Under the pieces are notes generated by a model that worked only from the letters and a program-made list of their open reading frames with translations, did not search any database and was not told the origin of the DNA. Both the position numbers and the translations under genes were made by a program. A stretch of DNA of 64,000 bases from contig CALXUG010000001.1 of the NCBI GenBank assembly GCA_944391625.1, positions 1 through 64,000 of the forward strand, written 5' to 3'. Shown in pieces: positions 9,479 to 18,250 of this stretch. Within the stretch, counting starts at the first letter, position 1. Every line of letters starts with the position of its first letter. Origin of the DNA: an uncultured Clostridia bacterium. Lineage in GTDB: Bacteria; Bacillota; Peptococcia; Peptococcales; Peptococcaceae.

Positions 9479-10144
9479 CTACTTTCCCATATAATTTCGT
9501 TTTTCCAACCAGCGGTTCAGCGTTAAAATCAATACAAAACTGAATACGGTCATAATCAGTACCAATACATTGGCCTCGGTATTATCGCCATTTTCTACCG
9601 CATAATAGATTGCCGTAGGCACCGTCTGCGTTTTGCCGGGAATATTGCCGGCCACCATTAAGGTTGCGCCAAACTCGCCTACCGCCCGGCAGAAGGACAG
9701 CACAATACCGCTGATAACGCCCGGCCAGGCCAGTGGAAAGGTGATTGTCCAAAACACCTTCCATTCGCTGCTGCCCAAAGTACGGGCCGCTTTTTCATAA
9801 ACCGGATCTACACTGATAAAAGCTGCTTTGGCATTTTGATACATCAACGGCAGTGATACCACGCAGGCTGCAATTACAGCAGCATACCAGGTAAAAATGA
9901 TCTTTATATCGAATAATTCCAACAACGTACTGCCGATAGGCCCCCGTTTGCCCAACAAAATCAGCAAAAAATAACCGGTTACCGATGGCGGCAAAATCAT
10001 AGGCAGCGTGAGCAAGGTTTCCCAGAAATTTTTGCCCGGTATATTTTTTTTATTTAACAGATAAGCCAGGGATACCCCAAACAAAAAAGAAAATATGGTG
10101 GCGATAGAGGCAATTTTTAAAGATAATATGATCGGTTCCAGCAT
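9479..10144 (-). CDS. modB: Molybdate ABC transporter permease
   Basis: The 221-residue membrane protein has five or so hydrophobic helices and the permease EAA-type motif EKAARTLGSSEWKVFWTIT, followed by FPLAWPG, typical of ModB/CysT permeases. The start at 10144 has AAGGA six bases upstream; an in-frame extension to 10207 has no such site. It stands between modA and modC in one operon. Confidence 0.92.
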   Translation of the reverse strand: MLEPIILSLKIASIATIFSFLFGVSLAYLLNKKNIPGKNFWETLLTLPMILPPSVTGYFLLILLGKRGPIGSTLLELFDIKIIFTWYAAVIAACVVSLPLMYQNAKAAFISVDPVYEKAARTLGSSEWKVFWTITFPLAWPGVISGIVLSFCRAVGEFGATLMVAGNIPGKTQTVPTAIYYAVENGDNTEANVLVLIMTVFSFVLILTLNRWLEKRNYMGK

Positions 10145-10259
10145 ATGGTTCCTTCTTTCTTTCCTGTATTCCGGCCCGGATATATAGACAAGCTGCGCAA
10201 TACGCACAGCTTGCTATATCCTTTTATTTTTCAAAATTACAAACGATTACTAATATGAA

Positions 10260-11066
10260 TTACAGTACGGTAAAGCCATAAGATTCAAAAATCGCTTTTG
10301 CATCGTCACCAGCTAAATATTCATAAAAATCTGCTGCAGCTTCCGGCTGTGGTGCAGCTTCCATAATAGCGGAAGGATAGTTTACTGCTGTGTAGCTGTC
10401 GCTTGGTGCATCGCCGATAATTTTACCGCTTTCCAACAGCAGCGCATCGGTATGATAAACCAGACCGGCATCAGCATCCCCGCCGTCTACATAGTTCAGT
10501 ACAGAACGCACATTTTTAGCATATACCAGTTTTGGCTGAATATCTTCCCACATGCCCAGGTTTTCAAACATTTCCTGCGCATACTGACCAGCTGGTACTT
10601 CACTTGGTTCGCCAATGGCAATCATTTCTACTCCGTCTCCCAGTAAATCTTCTACACTGGTGATCTGATCTGCTTTTTCGGCAGAAGCAATCAAGGTCAG
10701 GTTATTTCCCAACAAATCTTTTCTGGTGTCAGCAGCTAATGCCCCTTCCTCTTCCAGCGTATTCATATATTTCTGATTGGCAGAAATGAAAATGTCGCAG
10801 TCAGCGCCTTCGCTGATTTGTTTCTGCAATGTACCGGATGCTTCATAAACAGCAACCACTGTATTGCCGCTTTCTTCCTGATATTGGGCAATCATTTCAT
10901 CCAGTGCATCGGTTAAGCTGGCTGCCGCAAATACATGTATGGTGGCTCCCGCCGCCTGGTCATCCGCTGCGCCGTCTGTACCGCTGTTGCCGCAACCGGT
11001 CAGCCCTAAGCCGCATAACAAAGTCAAAATCAGTCCTGCACACATAGTTTTCTTCATACGTTTCAT
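10260..11066 (-). CDS. modA: Molybdate-binding lipoprotein
   Basis: ModA captures molybdate (or tungstate) outside the membrane for ModBC. The 268-residue protein has a lipoprotein signal peptide ending in the lipobox LTGC (about residues 22-25). The anion-binding start is FAAASLTDALDEM, and the later segment YAKNVRSVLNYVDGGDADAGLVY is characteristic of the family. GGGGG lies seven bases before the ATG. Transcription starts from a strong promoter at 11139-11167, directly before a 10-bp tandem repeat. Confidence 0.93.
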   Translation of the reverse strand: MKRMKKTMCAGLILTLLCGLGLTGCGNSGTDGAADDQAAGATIHVFAAASLTDALDEMIAQYQEESGNTVVAVYEASGTLQKQISEGADCDIFISANQKYMNTLEEEGALAADTRKDLLGNNLTLIASAEKADQITSVEDLLGDGVEMIAIGEPSEVPAGQYAQEMFENLGMWEDIQPKLVYAKNVRSVLNYVDGGDADAGLVYHTDALLLESGKIIGDAPSDSYTAVNYPSAIMEAAPQPEAAADFYEYLAGDDAKAIFESYGFTVL

Positions 11067-11089
11067 CTTAAATCCCCCTAAATTTTTTA

Positions 11090-11130
11090 AAACTAAACTA
11101 AAACTAACTAAAACTAACTAAAACTAACTA
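11090..11130 (-). repeat. 10-bp tandem repeat in the modA leader
   Basis: Three exact copies of AAACTAACTA (11101-11130) are preceded by a degenerate copy. The unit length equals one helical turn, and the array covers the first transcribed bases of modA, just after the -10 hexamer. It could be a multi-site operator or a slippage-prone repeat. Confidence 0.85.
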
Positions 11131-11138
11131 TATTACAC

Positions 11139-11167
11139 AGTATACGAATGTTTCCTATTCTTGTCAA
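11139..11167 (-). promoter_or_regulatory. modABC promoter
   Basis: Minus strand TTGACA, 17 bases, TATACT. The start point falls near 11132, at the edge of the tandem repeat. Confidence 0.75.
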
Positions 11168-11184
11168 GTACTTTGAAATACGAC

Positions 11185-11219
11185 TTGTCATTCCCCTTCC
11201 TTTTCGTTTATAATAAACG
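11185..11219 (+). promoter_or_regulatory. Promoter of the ModE-like gene with overlapping palindrome
   Basis: TTGTCA and TATAAT are 18 bases apart. The -10 lies inside the inverted repeat CGTTTA-taa-TAAACG (11205-11219), a plausible autoregulatory operator. It is back to back with the modA promoter. Confidence 0.6.
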
Positions 11220-11264
11220 CACAGTAACTATTTGCTTTCCAATCAGATTGAGGTGATTTTATCT

Positions 11265-11801
11265 ATGGCTGAAGAATTTTTTACGCCGGAAGAAGTGGCA
11301 GCAAAGCTAAAGCTGTCCAAATATACCATTTACGAAATGATTAAACGGGGGGATTTAGAAGCCCATCGAATCGGCCGCGGCCTGCGTATCAGTTCCGAAC
11401 AGCTGGAAGGATACCTGCATCAGCATAAAACTGACGAAGATAACGTCTTTGATGCCCAACTGGTGCAAAGCGAGCAGGGAACCTACGCACGGCTGCTTCA
11501 CTGTGAACCGGAGGTGCTGTTTCATGTATCTACACCATTGACTGGCGCTGTCCGAGTCAGTATTGAGCCGGAAAATATTATTATCAGTCACACCCAGTTG
11601 GTCTGCAGCGCCCGCAATGTACACAAAGGCATGGTAACAGCCATACAGGAAGAGAACGGACACTGTATGCTTACCTTATATATCGGCGTACCGCTGAAGG
11701 TAGCCCTTACATCCTATTCGGTACAGGAAATGGATCTGAAGCCGGGCGATATGTTATATGCTATCTTCAAATCCATGTCCGTAAAAGTAACTGCACGGTA
11801 A
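11265..11801 (+). CDS. HTH-TOBE molybdate-responsive regulator, ModE-like
   Basis: The 178-residue protein has an excisionase/MerR-type helix-turn-helix at the N terminus (FTPEEVAAKLKLSKYTIYEM) and a C-terminal TOBE/Mop-like fold (about 105-178), a domain that binds oxyanions. The architecture is that of the one-component molybdate sensors found beside mod genes in Firmicutes, not of E. coli ModE. The ATG at 11265 has TGAGGTGA upstream; the TTG at 11232 lacks a site. It is divergent from modA, so it probably controls modABC through the repeat at 11090-11130 and its own gene through the palindrome at 11205-11219. Confidence 0.82.
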   Translation: MAEEFFTPEEVAAKLKLSKYTIYEMIKRGDLEAHRIGRGLRISSEQLEGYLHQHKTDEDNVFDAQLVQSEQGTYARLLHCEPEVLFHVSTPLTGAVRVSIEPENIIISHTQLVCSARNVHKGMVTAIQEENGHCMLTLYIGVPLKVALTSYSVQEMDLKPGDMLYAIFKSMSVKVTAR

Positions 11802-11819
11802 CTTTTTTCACCTGTATAT

Positions 11820-11868
11820 AAAAACAGAACTGCGGTATCCATGTATCGGATTGCCCAGTTCTGTTTTT
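11820..11868. terminator. Bidirectional terminator
   Basis: AAAAACAGAACT and AGTTCTGTTTTT are perfect arms around a structured loop. It separates the convergent ModE-like and GNAT genes. Confidence 0.85.
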
Positions 11869-11909
11869 GTATATTCGCTTAACTCTCTGTGTATGATTCA
11901 ACTCCGTCA

Positions 11910-12380
11910 TCAAAGTATCTTTTGATATTGATGCACACACATTTGCTGCCCGCCATGCTGCAGCGTGGTTTCTCCAATCAATTCAAAATCTAACTTGCAC
12001 AGTATTCGTTCACTGGCCTTATTGGCATTGAACACATCTGCCAGTAAAACTGCCGTCTGATATTGTTCCTGCATATATTGCACCAACCAGGCAGCAGCTA
12101 ACGAACCATAACCTTGATTCCAGCTGTCCTTCCGCAAATGATAGAAAAAACCGTACTGCTTTTTCGTTTTGTCTACACAGGGACAACCTAATATCCCTAT
12201 GACATTCCCGTCCTGCCTGATTACAAACACATCCTGCCCTTCCAGCAAGGCAATCCGCTGCTGAACCTGCTTTAAGGTGCAGGGGGCTTCAATCCCTGTA
12301 TAGCGTATCACATCCATATCGGACCAAATCGGCAGCAATTCCTGGCTGTGTTTTTGTTGAAGCGGTTCATAGTATAGCAT
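11910..12380 (-). CDS. GNAT-family N-acetyltransferase
   Basis: This 156-residue protein has the RimJ/RimL-type acetyltransferase layout: a central strand with IGILGC and the acetyl-CoA loop region (SWNQGYGSLAAAWLV), then ANKASERILCKLDFELIG. The start at 12380 has AAGGAGAGGAAG upstream; a longer frame to 12488 lacks one. The substrate cannot be told from sequence. It stands alone between a terminator and the Cys-rich gene. Confidence 0.8.
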   Translation of the reverse strand: MLYYEPLQQKHSQELLPIWSDMDVIRYTGIEAPCTLKQVQQRIALLEGQDVFVIRQDGNVIGILGCPCVDKTKKQYGFFYHLRKDSWNQGYGSLAAAWLVQYMQEQYQTAVLLADVFNANKASERILCKLDFELIGETTLQHGGQQMCVHQYQKIL

Positions 12381-12546
12381 GAATCTTCCTCTCCTTAATT
12401 CATCATTGTTCGGTCTCATTATTTCTGCTGACTGCCCGGTAACCCTCCGGCGGCTTTCCGGCAACTGATGACAATGGCTCTCAATCACTGCTGTTTTATC
12501 CGCTTTATCGTTATATTGATTCCATTTATTATATTACAAAATGTGC

Positions 12547-12804
12547 TTATACTTCTTGACCAGGCACACCATACTCTTTACGGTATACCCGCGCAGCCAA
12601 AGATTTATCAGTGTACCACTTACCAACCTGGGTAGATTCAAACGCTTCTAACTGGGATGGATCTTCCATCAGTTCTTTTAAATAATAACCAGCCAAACCG
12701 GAATTAAACCGCCCCAGCCAATCACGACAAGTACCACAGCTGCATCCGCAGGTACATTCGCTGCCCGTTTTCTTGGAACAAAACACATTGGTTACTACTT
12801 TCAT
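12547..12804 (-). CDS. Small cysteine-rich protein of unknown function
   Basis: The 85-residue product begins at the ATG with GAGGGGGCC upstream. Six cysteines lie within the first 35 residues (FCSKKTGSECTCGCSCGTC), a spacing that suggests bound metal. The remainder is helical with aromatic residues (YYLKELMEDPSQLEAF). I do not recognise the family. It is a single gene between GNAT and rplS. Confidence 0.65.
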   Translation of the reverse strand: MKVVTNVFCSKKTGSECTCGCSCGTCRDWLGRFNSGLAGYYLKELMEDPSQLEAFESTQVGKWYTDKSLAARVYRKEYGVPGQEV

Positions 12805-12920
12805 ATCGTTGGCCCCCTCATATTTATAATTCTTATCGGTTCTCTTATCATATTTTATCAAAATAAGGGACGATATGCTATCTTTTCTTTATAAAATTTA
12901 TCAACCTATCGCAGCGCACA

Positions 12921-12949
12921 AAAAAAAGACTGAGGAACATATCCTCAGC
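12921..12949 (-). terminator. rplS terminator
   Basis: CTGAGGA pairs with TCCTCAG, followed on the minus strand by T8. It is directly after the rplS stop codon. Confidence 0.85.
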
Positions 12950-12959
12950 CCAATTTGTT

Positions 12960-13310
12960 TTACCGACGTACTTCTTTGATTCTGGCTGCTTTCCCAAACA
13001 GATTTCTCATGTAGTAAATCTTTGCACGTCTTACTTTACCCTGACGTACAACTGTAATTTTATCTACACGTGGGGAATGTAATGGGAAACATCTTTCAAC
13101 TGCAACGCCATATGCAACACGACGAACTGTGAAAGTTTCGCTTAAGCCACCACCACGACGTTTGATTACAACGCCTTCAAATGCCTGAATACGTTCTCTG
13201 TTACCTTCAACTACCTTAACGTCAACACGTACAGTGTCACCAGGTCTGAAGTCAGGAATATCAGATTTTAACTGTTCTTGTTCAATGCTTCTAATAATAT
13301 CCATACTCAT
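12960..13310 (-). CDS. rplS: 50S ribosomal protein L19
   Basis: L19 sits at the 30S-50S interface. The protein has the family core [32 protein letters not shown] and the basic C terminus [15 protein letters not shown]. The exact start is uncertain. GGAGGAGG abuts an ATG at 13322, and two further ATGs lie at 13310 and 13304; homologues begin close to the latter two, and 13310 is used here. The gene is alone, not in the usual rpsP-rimM-trmD-rplS run. Confidence 0.95.
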   Translation of the reverse strand: MSMDIIRSIEQEQLKSDIPDFRPGDTVRVDVKVVEGNRERIQAFEGVVIKRRGGGLSETFTVRRVAYGVAVERCFPLHSPRVDKITVVRQGKVRRAKIYYMRNLFGKAARIKEVRR

Positions 13311-13390
13311 AATAACGGTCATCCTCCTCCCTGCTAGACGTTCTTATCTTACCCTTTGTAAAACAGCGGACCGTCCTTCTCAAAACATGG
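13311..13390 (-). promoter_or_regulatory. rplS 5' leader, possible L19 autoregulatory leader
   Basis: The roughly 75-base leader carries segments GACGGTCCGCTG and CTAGCAGGGAGG that could pair partly (GCTG with AGC). This arrangement recalls the L19 leader of Firmicutes, in which the ribosome binding site is masked. I cannot confirm it without a covariance search. Confidence 0.4.
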
Positions 13391-13393
13391 ATT

Positions 13394-13422
13394 AGTATAC
13401 CAGACTTTTTTCATAGTGGCAA
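13394..13422 (-). promoter_or_regulatory. rplS promoter
   Basis: Minus strand TTGCCA, 17 bases, TATACT. Confidence 0.7.
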
Positions 13423-13517
13423 CCTGTTTTTTATAAAAAAATACCGTCTTTTCATTAATTAATTTTATTATTTCGATTGCATTTATGTATTTGCAGCCCT
13501 GACAGGCCGCAAGTTGG

Positions 13518-14114
13518 TTAACAGGTCCAAGGTGCCATGTCCAATTTGATAAAAAAACCTTGGTTGTGACTGCAAACCGGACACATAGCCGGCACTTGCT
13601 TGCCCCTGTACAAATGACCGCAATTTAAACACATCCAAACTTCTTCGCCCGGCGCCGCAAACAACTGATTTTGTTCCATCAGCTGGGCCATATGAGCAAA
13701 CCGCTTTCCATGGGACTGCTCAATTTGGGCAATCATTTCAAAAGAAGCTGCCACTTTCGGATACCCTTCCTCTTGGGCAATCTGTGCAAAGGCAGGATAA
13801 ACCGATTCAAATTCTTCCTGCTCATTATGATGGGCCATATGCAGCAATTCCAGCAGATTATCAGCAATATCTATCGGATAGGTACCGTCCACAGCAACAG
13901 TCTGCCCTGCCAGTTGGGTCAGATGGTCATAAAATACCTTAGCATGGGCCCGTTCCTGATCCGCAGTAAATTTAAAAATTTCCGCCAAAATACGTAAATT
14001 GGCTTCCTGCGCCTGCTCCGCAGCAAAGGTATAGCGATTGCGCGCCTGACTCTCACCGGCAAATGCCCGCATCAAATTTTCTTTGGTTCTGCTGTTTTGA
14101 AAATCCATTGTCAT
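13518..14114 (-). CDS. rbr: Rubrerythrin
   Basis: Rubrerythrin reduces hydrogen peroxide in anaerobes with a diiron centre and a rubredoxin-type iron. The 198-residue protein has the ferritin-like ligands in ESQARNRY, DQERAHAK, EEFESVYP and IEQSHGKR, and the C-terminal CLNCGHLY and CPVC pairs. GGAGG lies eight bases before the ATG at 14114. It is divergent from the DUF1836-degV pair, and no PerR box could be assigned with confidence. Confidence 0.95.
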   Translation of the reverse strand: MTMDFQNSRTKENLMRAFAGESQARNRYTFAAEQAQEANLRILAEIFKFTADQERAHAKVFYDHLTQLAGQTVAVDGTYPIDIADNLLELLHMAHHNEQEEFESVYPAFAQIAQEEGYPKVAASFEMIAQIEQSHGKRFAHMAQLMEQNQLFAAPGEEVWMCLNCGHLYRGKQVPAMCPVCSHNQGFFIKLDMAPWTC

Positions 14115-14232
14115 AATAATGACCTCCTCTGTCATTTCGGAATAATCCATTCCGTTCTCTTTAGTATGAAAAAAATGGTTTCCTTTTATACAAAAAATTT
14201 CCCTTAATTTCCATCTAGTTTTATTTACTAGA

Positions 14233-14261
14233 TTGACTAATTCTGATATTTGGGATAATAT
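14233..14261 (+). promoter_or_regulatory. Promoter of DUF1836-degV
   Basis: TTGACT, 17 bases, TAATAT, with the start codon about 24 bases downstream. Confidence 0.65.
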
Positions 14262-14284
14262 GTATATAGAAAAGGAGCGATACT

Positions 14285-14845
14285 ATGTCAGAAACAGAAG
14301 AAAAACTCATTGTCTGGACCGATGAATTGCAGCAGTATCGTCTGCCCCGCTGGGAGGAGCTTCCTGATATTGAGTTATATATGGATCAGGTAATTACCCT
14401 GATTGAGCGATATCTGTCTCCCTTGGTAGGACAATCCGATAATAAAGTAATCACACCAGCTATGATCAACAACTATGTCAAATTGGGTATTATGCCAAAA
14501 CCAAACAAAAAACGCTACGAACGAATCCATATGGCCCATCTGATCGTCATTACGATTTTGAAACAAATCTTATTAATTCCGGATATCAAACAGGGTATCC
14601 TTCTGCAATCCAATATCAATGGAATGTCTCAGGCCTATGATTTATTTTGTCAGGAACAGGAAACTGCTATCGCCACCATGGTGAAAAAATATCGCTGTCT
14701 GCCGGAAGATCCGGCATCGCAAACGGTACAGCTGGACAGGCTTGGCTTGCACATGGCCTGCCTCTCTTTTGCAGGTAAGATTTTTACAGAAAAAATTATT
14801 TTTCTGCGTATGCAGGAGCATACAATCATAGAGAAGAAGGTGTAA
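14285..14845 (+). CDS. DUF1836 protein, MerR-like
   Basis: The 186-residue protein matches the DUF1836 family, whose N-terminal part resembles a MerR-type DNA-binding domain (ITPAMINNYVKLGIMPKPN, RYERIHMAHLI). The role is unknown, but the gene commonly precedes degV in Firmicutes, as it does here with three bases between. AAGGAG is eight bases before the ATG. Confidence 0.85.
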   Translation: MSETEEKLIVWTDELQQYRLPRWEELPDIELYMDQVITLIERYLSPLVGQSDNKVITPAMINNYVKLGIMPKPNKKRYERIHMAHLIVITILKQILLIPDIKQGILLQSNINGMSQAYDLFCQEQETAIATMVKKYRCLPEDPASQTVQLDRLGLHMACLSFAGKIFTEKIIFLRMQEHTIIEKKV

Positions 14846-14848
14846 ATA

Positions 14849-15715
14849 ATGTCTAATACAGACAAAATTGCAATTTTAATTGATTCCGGTACCGATGTGC
14901 CGCCTGAATTGGTTCAAAAATACCATATGTTTGTGGCGCCGTTAAAAATTATCTTTCGTGACGGCGAATATGCTGACGGCATTGATTTAACTGCAGCAGA
15001 GCTTTATCAGCGTTTGCCACTGGAGATTCCAAAAACCTCTTTGCCCAGCGCAGAAACAGTATTGCAGATATTGGATCAGATCCGCTCAGAAGGCTACAAT
15101 AAAGTGCTGGTTATCACCATATCCAGTGGGCTAAGCGGCACCAACAATATGCTCAAGCTGTTGGCTGCCAACATCAAAGATTTGGACATGTATGTATATG
15201 ATACCAAAAATATTGCCATCGGCAGCGGTTTTTCTGCTATTCAGGCAGCCGAATATATCGCAGGCGGTATGGACTGGCAGACATTAAAACTGATTTTAGA
15301 TGCACGAACGGGCAAATCCAAGGTGTTCTTCTGTCTGGATACGTTGGAATATCTGCAAAAAGGCGGACGGATTGGTACGGTTACAGCTATGTTGGGAGCA
15401 GCATTAAATTTGAAGCCGGTCATTTCCTGTAACCCGGAAGGTGTTTATTATACCATGGCCAAAGTGCGCGGCCGTCAGCAATCGCTCAAAAAAATTATTG
15501 ATCTGGCGGTAAAATTTGCCGGAAAATCCACCAAGTATAATCTGGCGCTGATTGGCAGCGGTCAGCTGGGATTACAGGATGCTGCCTCCATTCGGGATGA
15601 GGTACTGCAAAAACTGCCTTATCACAATTTATTGATAGAAGGAGAACTGGGCTGTTGTCTGGGTGTTCATGTAGGACCCGGCTTAGTGGGTGTCGGCGTG
15701 CAGATTTTAGATTAA
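14849..15715 (+). CDS. DegV-family fatty-acid-binding protein
   Basis: DegV/FakB proteins bind a fatty acid and present it to the kinase FakA for phospholipid synthesis; some paralogues have other or unknown ligands. The 288-residue protein has the N-terminal DSGTDVPPEL motif, the SLPSAETVLQIL segment and the ISSGLSGT loop, then the C-terminal domain with FFCLDTLEYLQKGGRIG. It is translationally linked to the DUF1836 gene. Confidence 0.92.
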   Translation: MSNTDKIAILIDSGTDVPPELVQKYHMFVAPLKIIFRDGEYADGIDLTAAELYQRLPLEIPKTSLPSAETVLQILDQIRSEGYNKVLVITISSGLSGTNNMLKLLAANIKDLDMYVYDTKNIAIGSGFSAIQAAEYIAGGMDWQTLKLILDARTGKSKVFFCLDTLEYLQKGGRIGTVTAMLGAALNLKPVISCNPEGVYYTMAKVRGRQQSLKKIIDLAVKFAGKSTKYNLALIGSGQLGLQDAASIRDEVLQKLPYHNLLIEGELGCCLGVHVGPGLVGVGVQILD

Positions 15716-15718
15716 AAT

Positions 15719-15811
15719 AAAAAGCGTTACCTGAGTTTAAAATGGATACTCTTTCAGTAAAAGCCAAATTACTTATAGAGATATACCAAACGTCAGATAA
15801 CGCTTTATTTT
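15719..15811. terminator. Bidirectional terminator with a long loop
   Basis: AAAGCGTTACCTGAGTTT and AAACGTCAGATAACGCTTT pair imperfectly around a 50-base loop, with A and T runs outside. It separates the convergent degV and ppk genes. Confidence 0.65.
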
Positions 15812-15844
15812 TTTACGAAAAAACAGTTGCCAGGAAACCCATCT

Positions 15845-18250
15845 TTATTTTTTTGCTTTTTTTCCTTTCTTTTTCAGAAAGCCATACTGGGTTTTCATAT
15901 GCTTTTTCTTCTGCACTTTTTCTTTCTTTTTACTTTTCAGTTTGCTCTTTTCTTTCTTTTGCGTCGCTAATTTTTCTTGCAGCAGATCTTTTTTCTGCTG
16001 CTTTTTACGAGCTTTTTTGGCTTTGTTGGCAAAATAGTCGAACAACTCTACCTGACTGTCCAAAACAGCTTCTCCTGCCTGTCGCTGCGGTTTCCGATAG
16101 AAACCTGTTTCGTCCATTGTGCGCAGTTTTCGATTGTCGGACAGATACAACTCCAGCATCTGGTTCAGCGTTTTCTTTACCGAATCATCCAGTATTTCTA
16201 CCGCTACTTCCACACGATAATCCATATTCCTGGTCATCCAGTCCGCAGAACCGATATAAATCCGCTGCCGTTTTCCAATCCCAAAGGAGAAAATACGGGA
16301 ATGTTCCAGATAACGGCCCACAATACTTTTAATGACAATATTTTCGCTGATACCGGGCAAACCGGCTTGCAGGCAGCAAATGCCGCGCACCAGCAGCACA
16401 ATCTTTACACCGGCCTGAGAGGCTTCAATCAATTTATCAATCATTTCTTTACTGCTCAATGAATTGGTTTTCACAATTACCTGAGCCGGTTCCCCATTTT
16501 GGGCATACGCAATTTCCCGGTCGATCAAATCCATCAATGGCTTTTTCATCTGTTTCGGCGCCACCAATAAATACTGTGATTTTTCCACAAATTGTCCCAA
16601 GGACAATGCCTTAAATACCTCTATGGCTTCACGGCCGATATCTTCATTGGCAGTAATCAACGATAAGTCGGTATATAAGCGGGCTGTTTTTTCATTGTAG
16701 TTACCAGTACCAATCTGGGTGATGTAGCGAATTTTATCTTTACTGCGATAGGTCATCACCATTAATTTAGAATGCACTTTATAGTGCTCTACGCCGTAAA
16801 TAACAGTACAGCCTGCCTCTTCCAGCTTCTTGGAGCAATCAATATTATGCTGTTCGTCAAACCGCGCCCGCAGCTCTACCAGCACCAATACTTCTTTTCC
16901 ATTTTCTGCAGCCCGTACCAACGCATTGATAATACGGCTGTTGGAAGCCAGCCGATACAAGGTAATTTTAATAGAAATCACATTGGGATCGGTAGCAGCC
17001 TGTTCCAATAAATCAATAAAGGGCAGCATGCTGTGATAAGGATAGGCCAGCAATAAATCACCGTTTTCTTCAATCTGCCGGATTACAGGCCGACGACGGT
17101 CAAACCCCGGTACTTCCACCGAATGCTTTGGCTCATAGAACAGTTCCTGCTGTTCTTCCAATCCGTCAAACCCGCTAAAACAGAAAGATAAATCCAGCGG
17201 CACCTGTTCAATGAGAACCTCCCGTTCTGTCAGCTGCAATTTATTGCATAAATACTGCCATACTTCCGCCCGCACCGGTTTTGAAAACTGCAGACGCACC
17301 GCAGCCTGTTTGTTTCTTCGCTTCAATAATTTTTCCATTATTAAACGCCAGTCAATGTCTTCATCATACAGCGCTTCATCCATATCCATATCGCCGTTTC
17401 TGGTTACACGGAACACAAAGCTTTCTTCTACCACATCATTAAAAATCTGCGGCATGTAATGAGCAATCAAATTTTCAATTAAAATAAAGAAATGGTTCTG
17501 TCCATCCGGGCTGTGGAAGGTTAATTTTCTTGGAAACTGTGGAGATACTGCCACAATCCCCATATGCTCCTCTGCATTCTTCAGCTGTACGCCAATATAC
17601 ATTTCTTCGTTATTAAAAAACGGGAAGGGATGACGACTGTTGATGATTTGCGGAGACAACAACGGAAGCAATTCTGCCTTAAAATACAAATCCATCTGTT
17701 CCAACAACCACGGCTCTGCCGTTTTAAAATCTATCTGATAGTACCGATACTGCTCTAATTCCTGCAAAATCTCCGAGTATGCATCGCCAAGCCGCTGCGA
17801 CAGATGACATACTTCATTAAAAATCATACTCAACTGTTGCTGCGCATTCATACCGGATTTGGCATCAACAATTTCCTCTTCCAGCGAAATTTCATCAAAC
17901 AGAGAGCCAACCCGCACCATAAAAAATTCATCTAAATTGGATGCGAAAATGGCGACAAATTTCAGGCGCTCCAACAATGGATTATAGGGGTCCTCGGCTT
18001 CTTCCAACACCCGTTCATTAAACTTCAGCCAGCTTCTCTCTCTGTTAATATACCTTCTGCGCTCATTGGAACCGGCGGTTTCTGCACCGCAGTTTGACTG
18101 AGACAGAAACGAATTTTCTTGCTCTGCTACAGAGCCGGTTTCCTGCAATGAAGCAGCAACTGTTTTCTTTTGGGAGATATCTTCTGCGGTCTCTGTGACG
18201 GATTGAAGAAGTTCTCCTGATTCTGCCGTTGCTTGGTTATTTTGCTGCAT
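15845..18250 (-). CDS. ppk: Polyphosphate kinase 1 with lysine-rich C-terminal tail
   Basis: PPK1 makes polyphosphate from ATP reversibly through a phospho-histidine. The 801-residue protein has about 65 extra N-terminal residues rich in Gln, Ser and Glu, then the core from RRRYINRERSWLKFNERVL. The first catalytic His is in HSKLMVMTYR, followed by IGTGNYNEKTARLYTD, and the second in EHSRIFSFG. The last 57 residues contain 27 lysines, a feature not usual for PPK1. GGGAGG lies before the ATG, which overlaps the end of ppx by 14 bases, indicating translational coupling. Confidence 0.96.
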   Translation of the reverse strand: MQQNNQATAESGELLQSVTETAEDISQKKTVAASLQETGSVAEQENSFLSQSNCGAETAGSNERRRYINRERSWLKFNERVLEEAEDPYNPLLERLKFVAIFASNLDEFFMVRVGSLFDEISLEEEIVDAKSGMNAQQQLSMIFNEVCHLSQRLGDAYSEILQELEQYRYYQIDFKTAEPWLLEQMDLYFKAELLPLLSPQIINSRHPFPFFNNEEMYIGVQLKNAEEHMGIVAVSPQFPRKLTFHSPDGQNHFFILIENLIAHYMPQIFNDVVEESFVFRVTRNGDMDMDEALYDEDIDWRLIMEKLLKRRNKQAAVRLQFSKPVRAEVWQYLCNKLQLTEREVLIEQVPLDLSFCFSGFDGLEEQQELFYEPKHSVEVPGFDRRRPVIRQIEENGDLLLAYPYHSMLPFIDLLEQAATDPNVISIKITLYRLASNSRIINALVRAAENGKEVLVLVELRARFDEQHNIDCSKKLEEAGCTVIYGVEHYKVHSKLMVMTYRSKDKIRYITQIGTGNYNEKTARLYTDLSLITANEDIGREAIEVFKALSLGQFVEKSQYLLVAPKQMKKPLMDLIDREIAYAQNGEPAQVIVKTNSLSSKEMIDKLIEASQAGVKIVLLVRGICCLQAGLPGISENIVIKSIVGRYLEHSRIFSFGIGKRQRIYIGSADWMTRNMDYRVEVAVEILDDSVKKTLNQMLELYLSDNRKLRTMDETGFYRKPQRQAGEAVLDSQVELFDYFANKAKKARKKQQKKDLLQEKLATQKKEKSKLKSKKKEKVQKKKHMKTQYGFLKKKGKKAKK

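Noticed and set aside
11090-11130. CRISPR-like array
   Set aside because: The 10-bp units are contiguous without spacers, so it is a simple tandem repeat.
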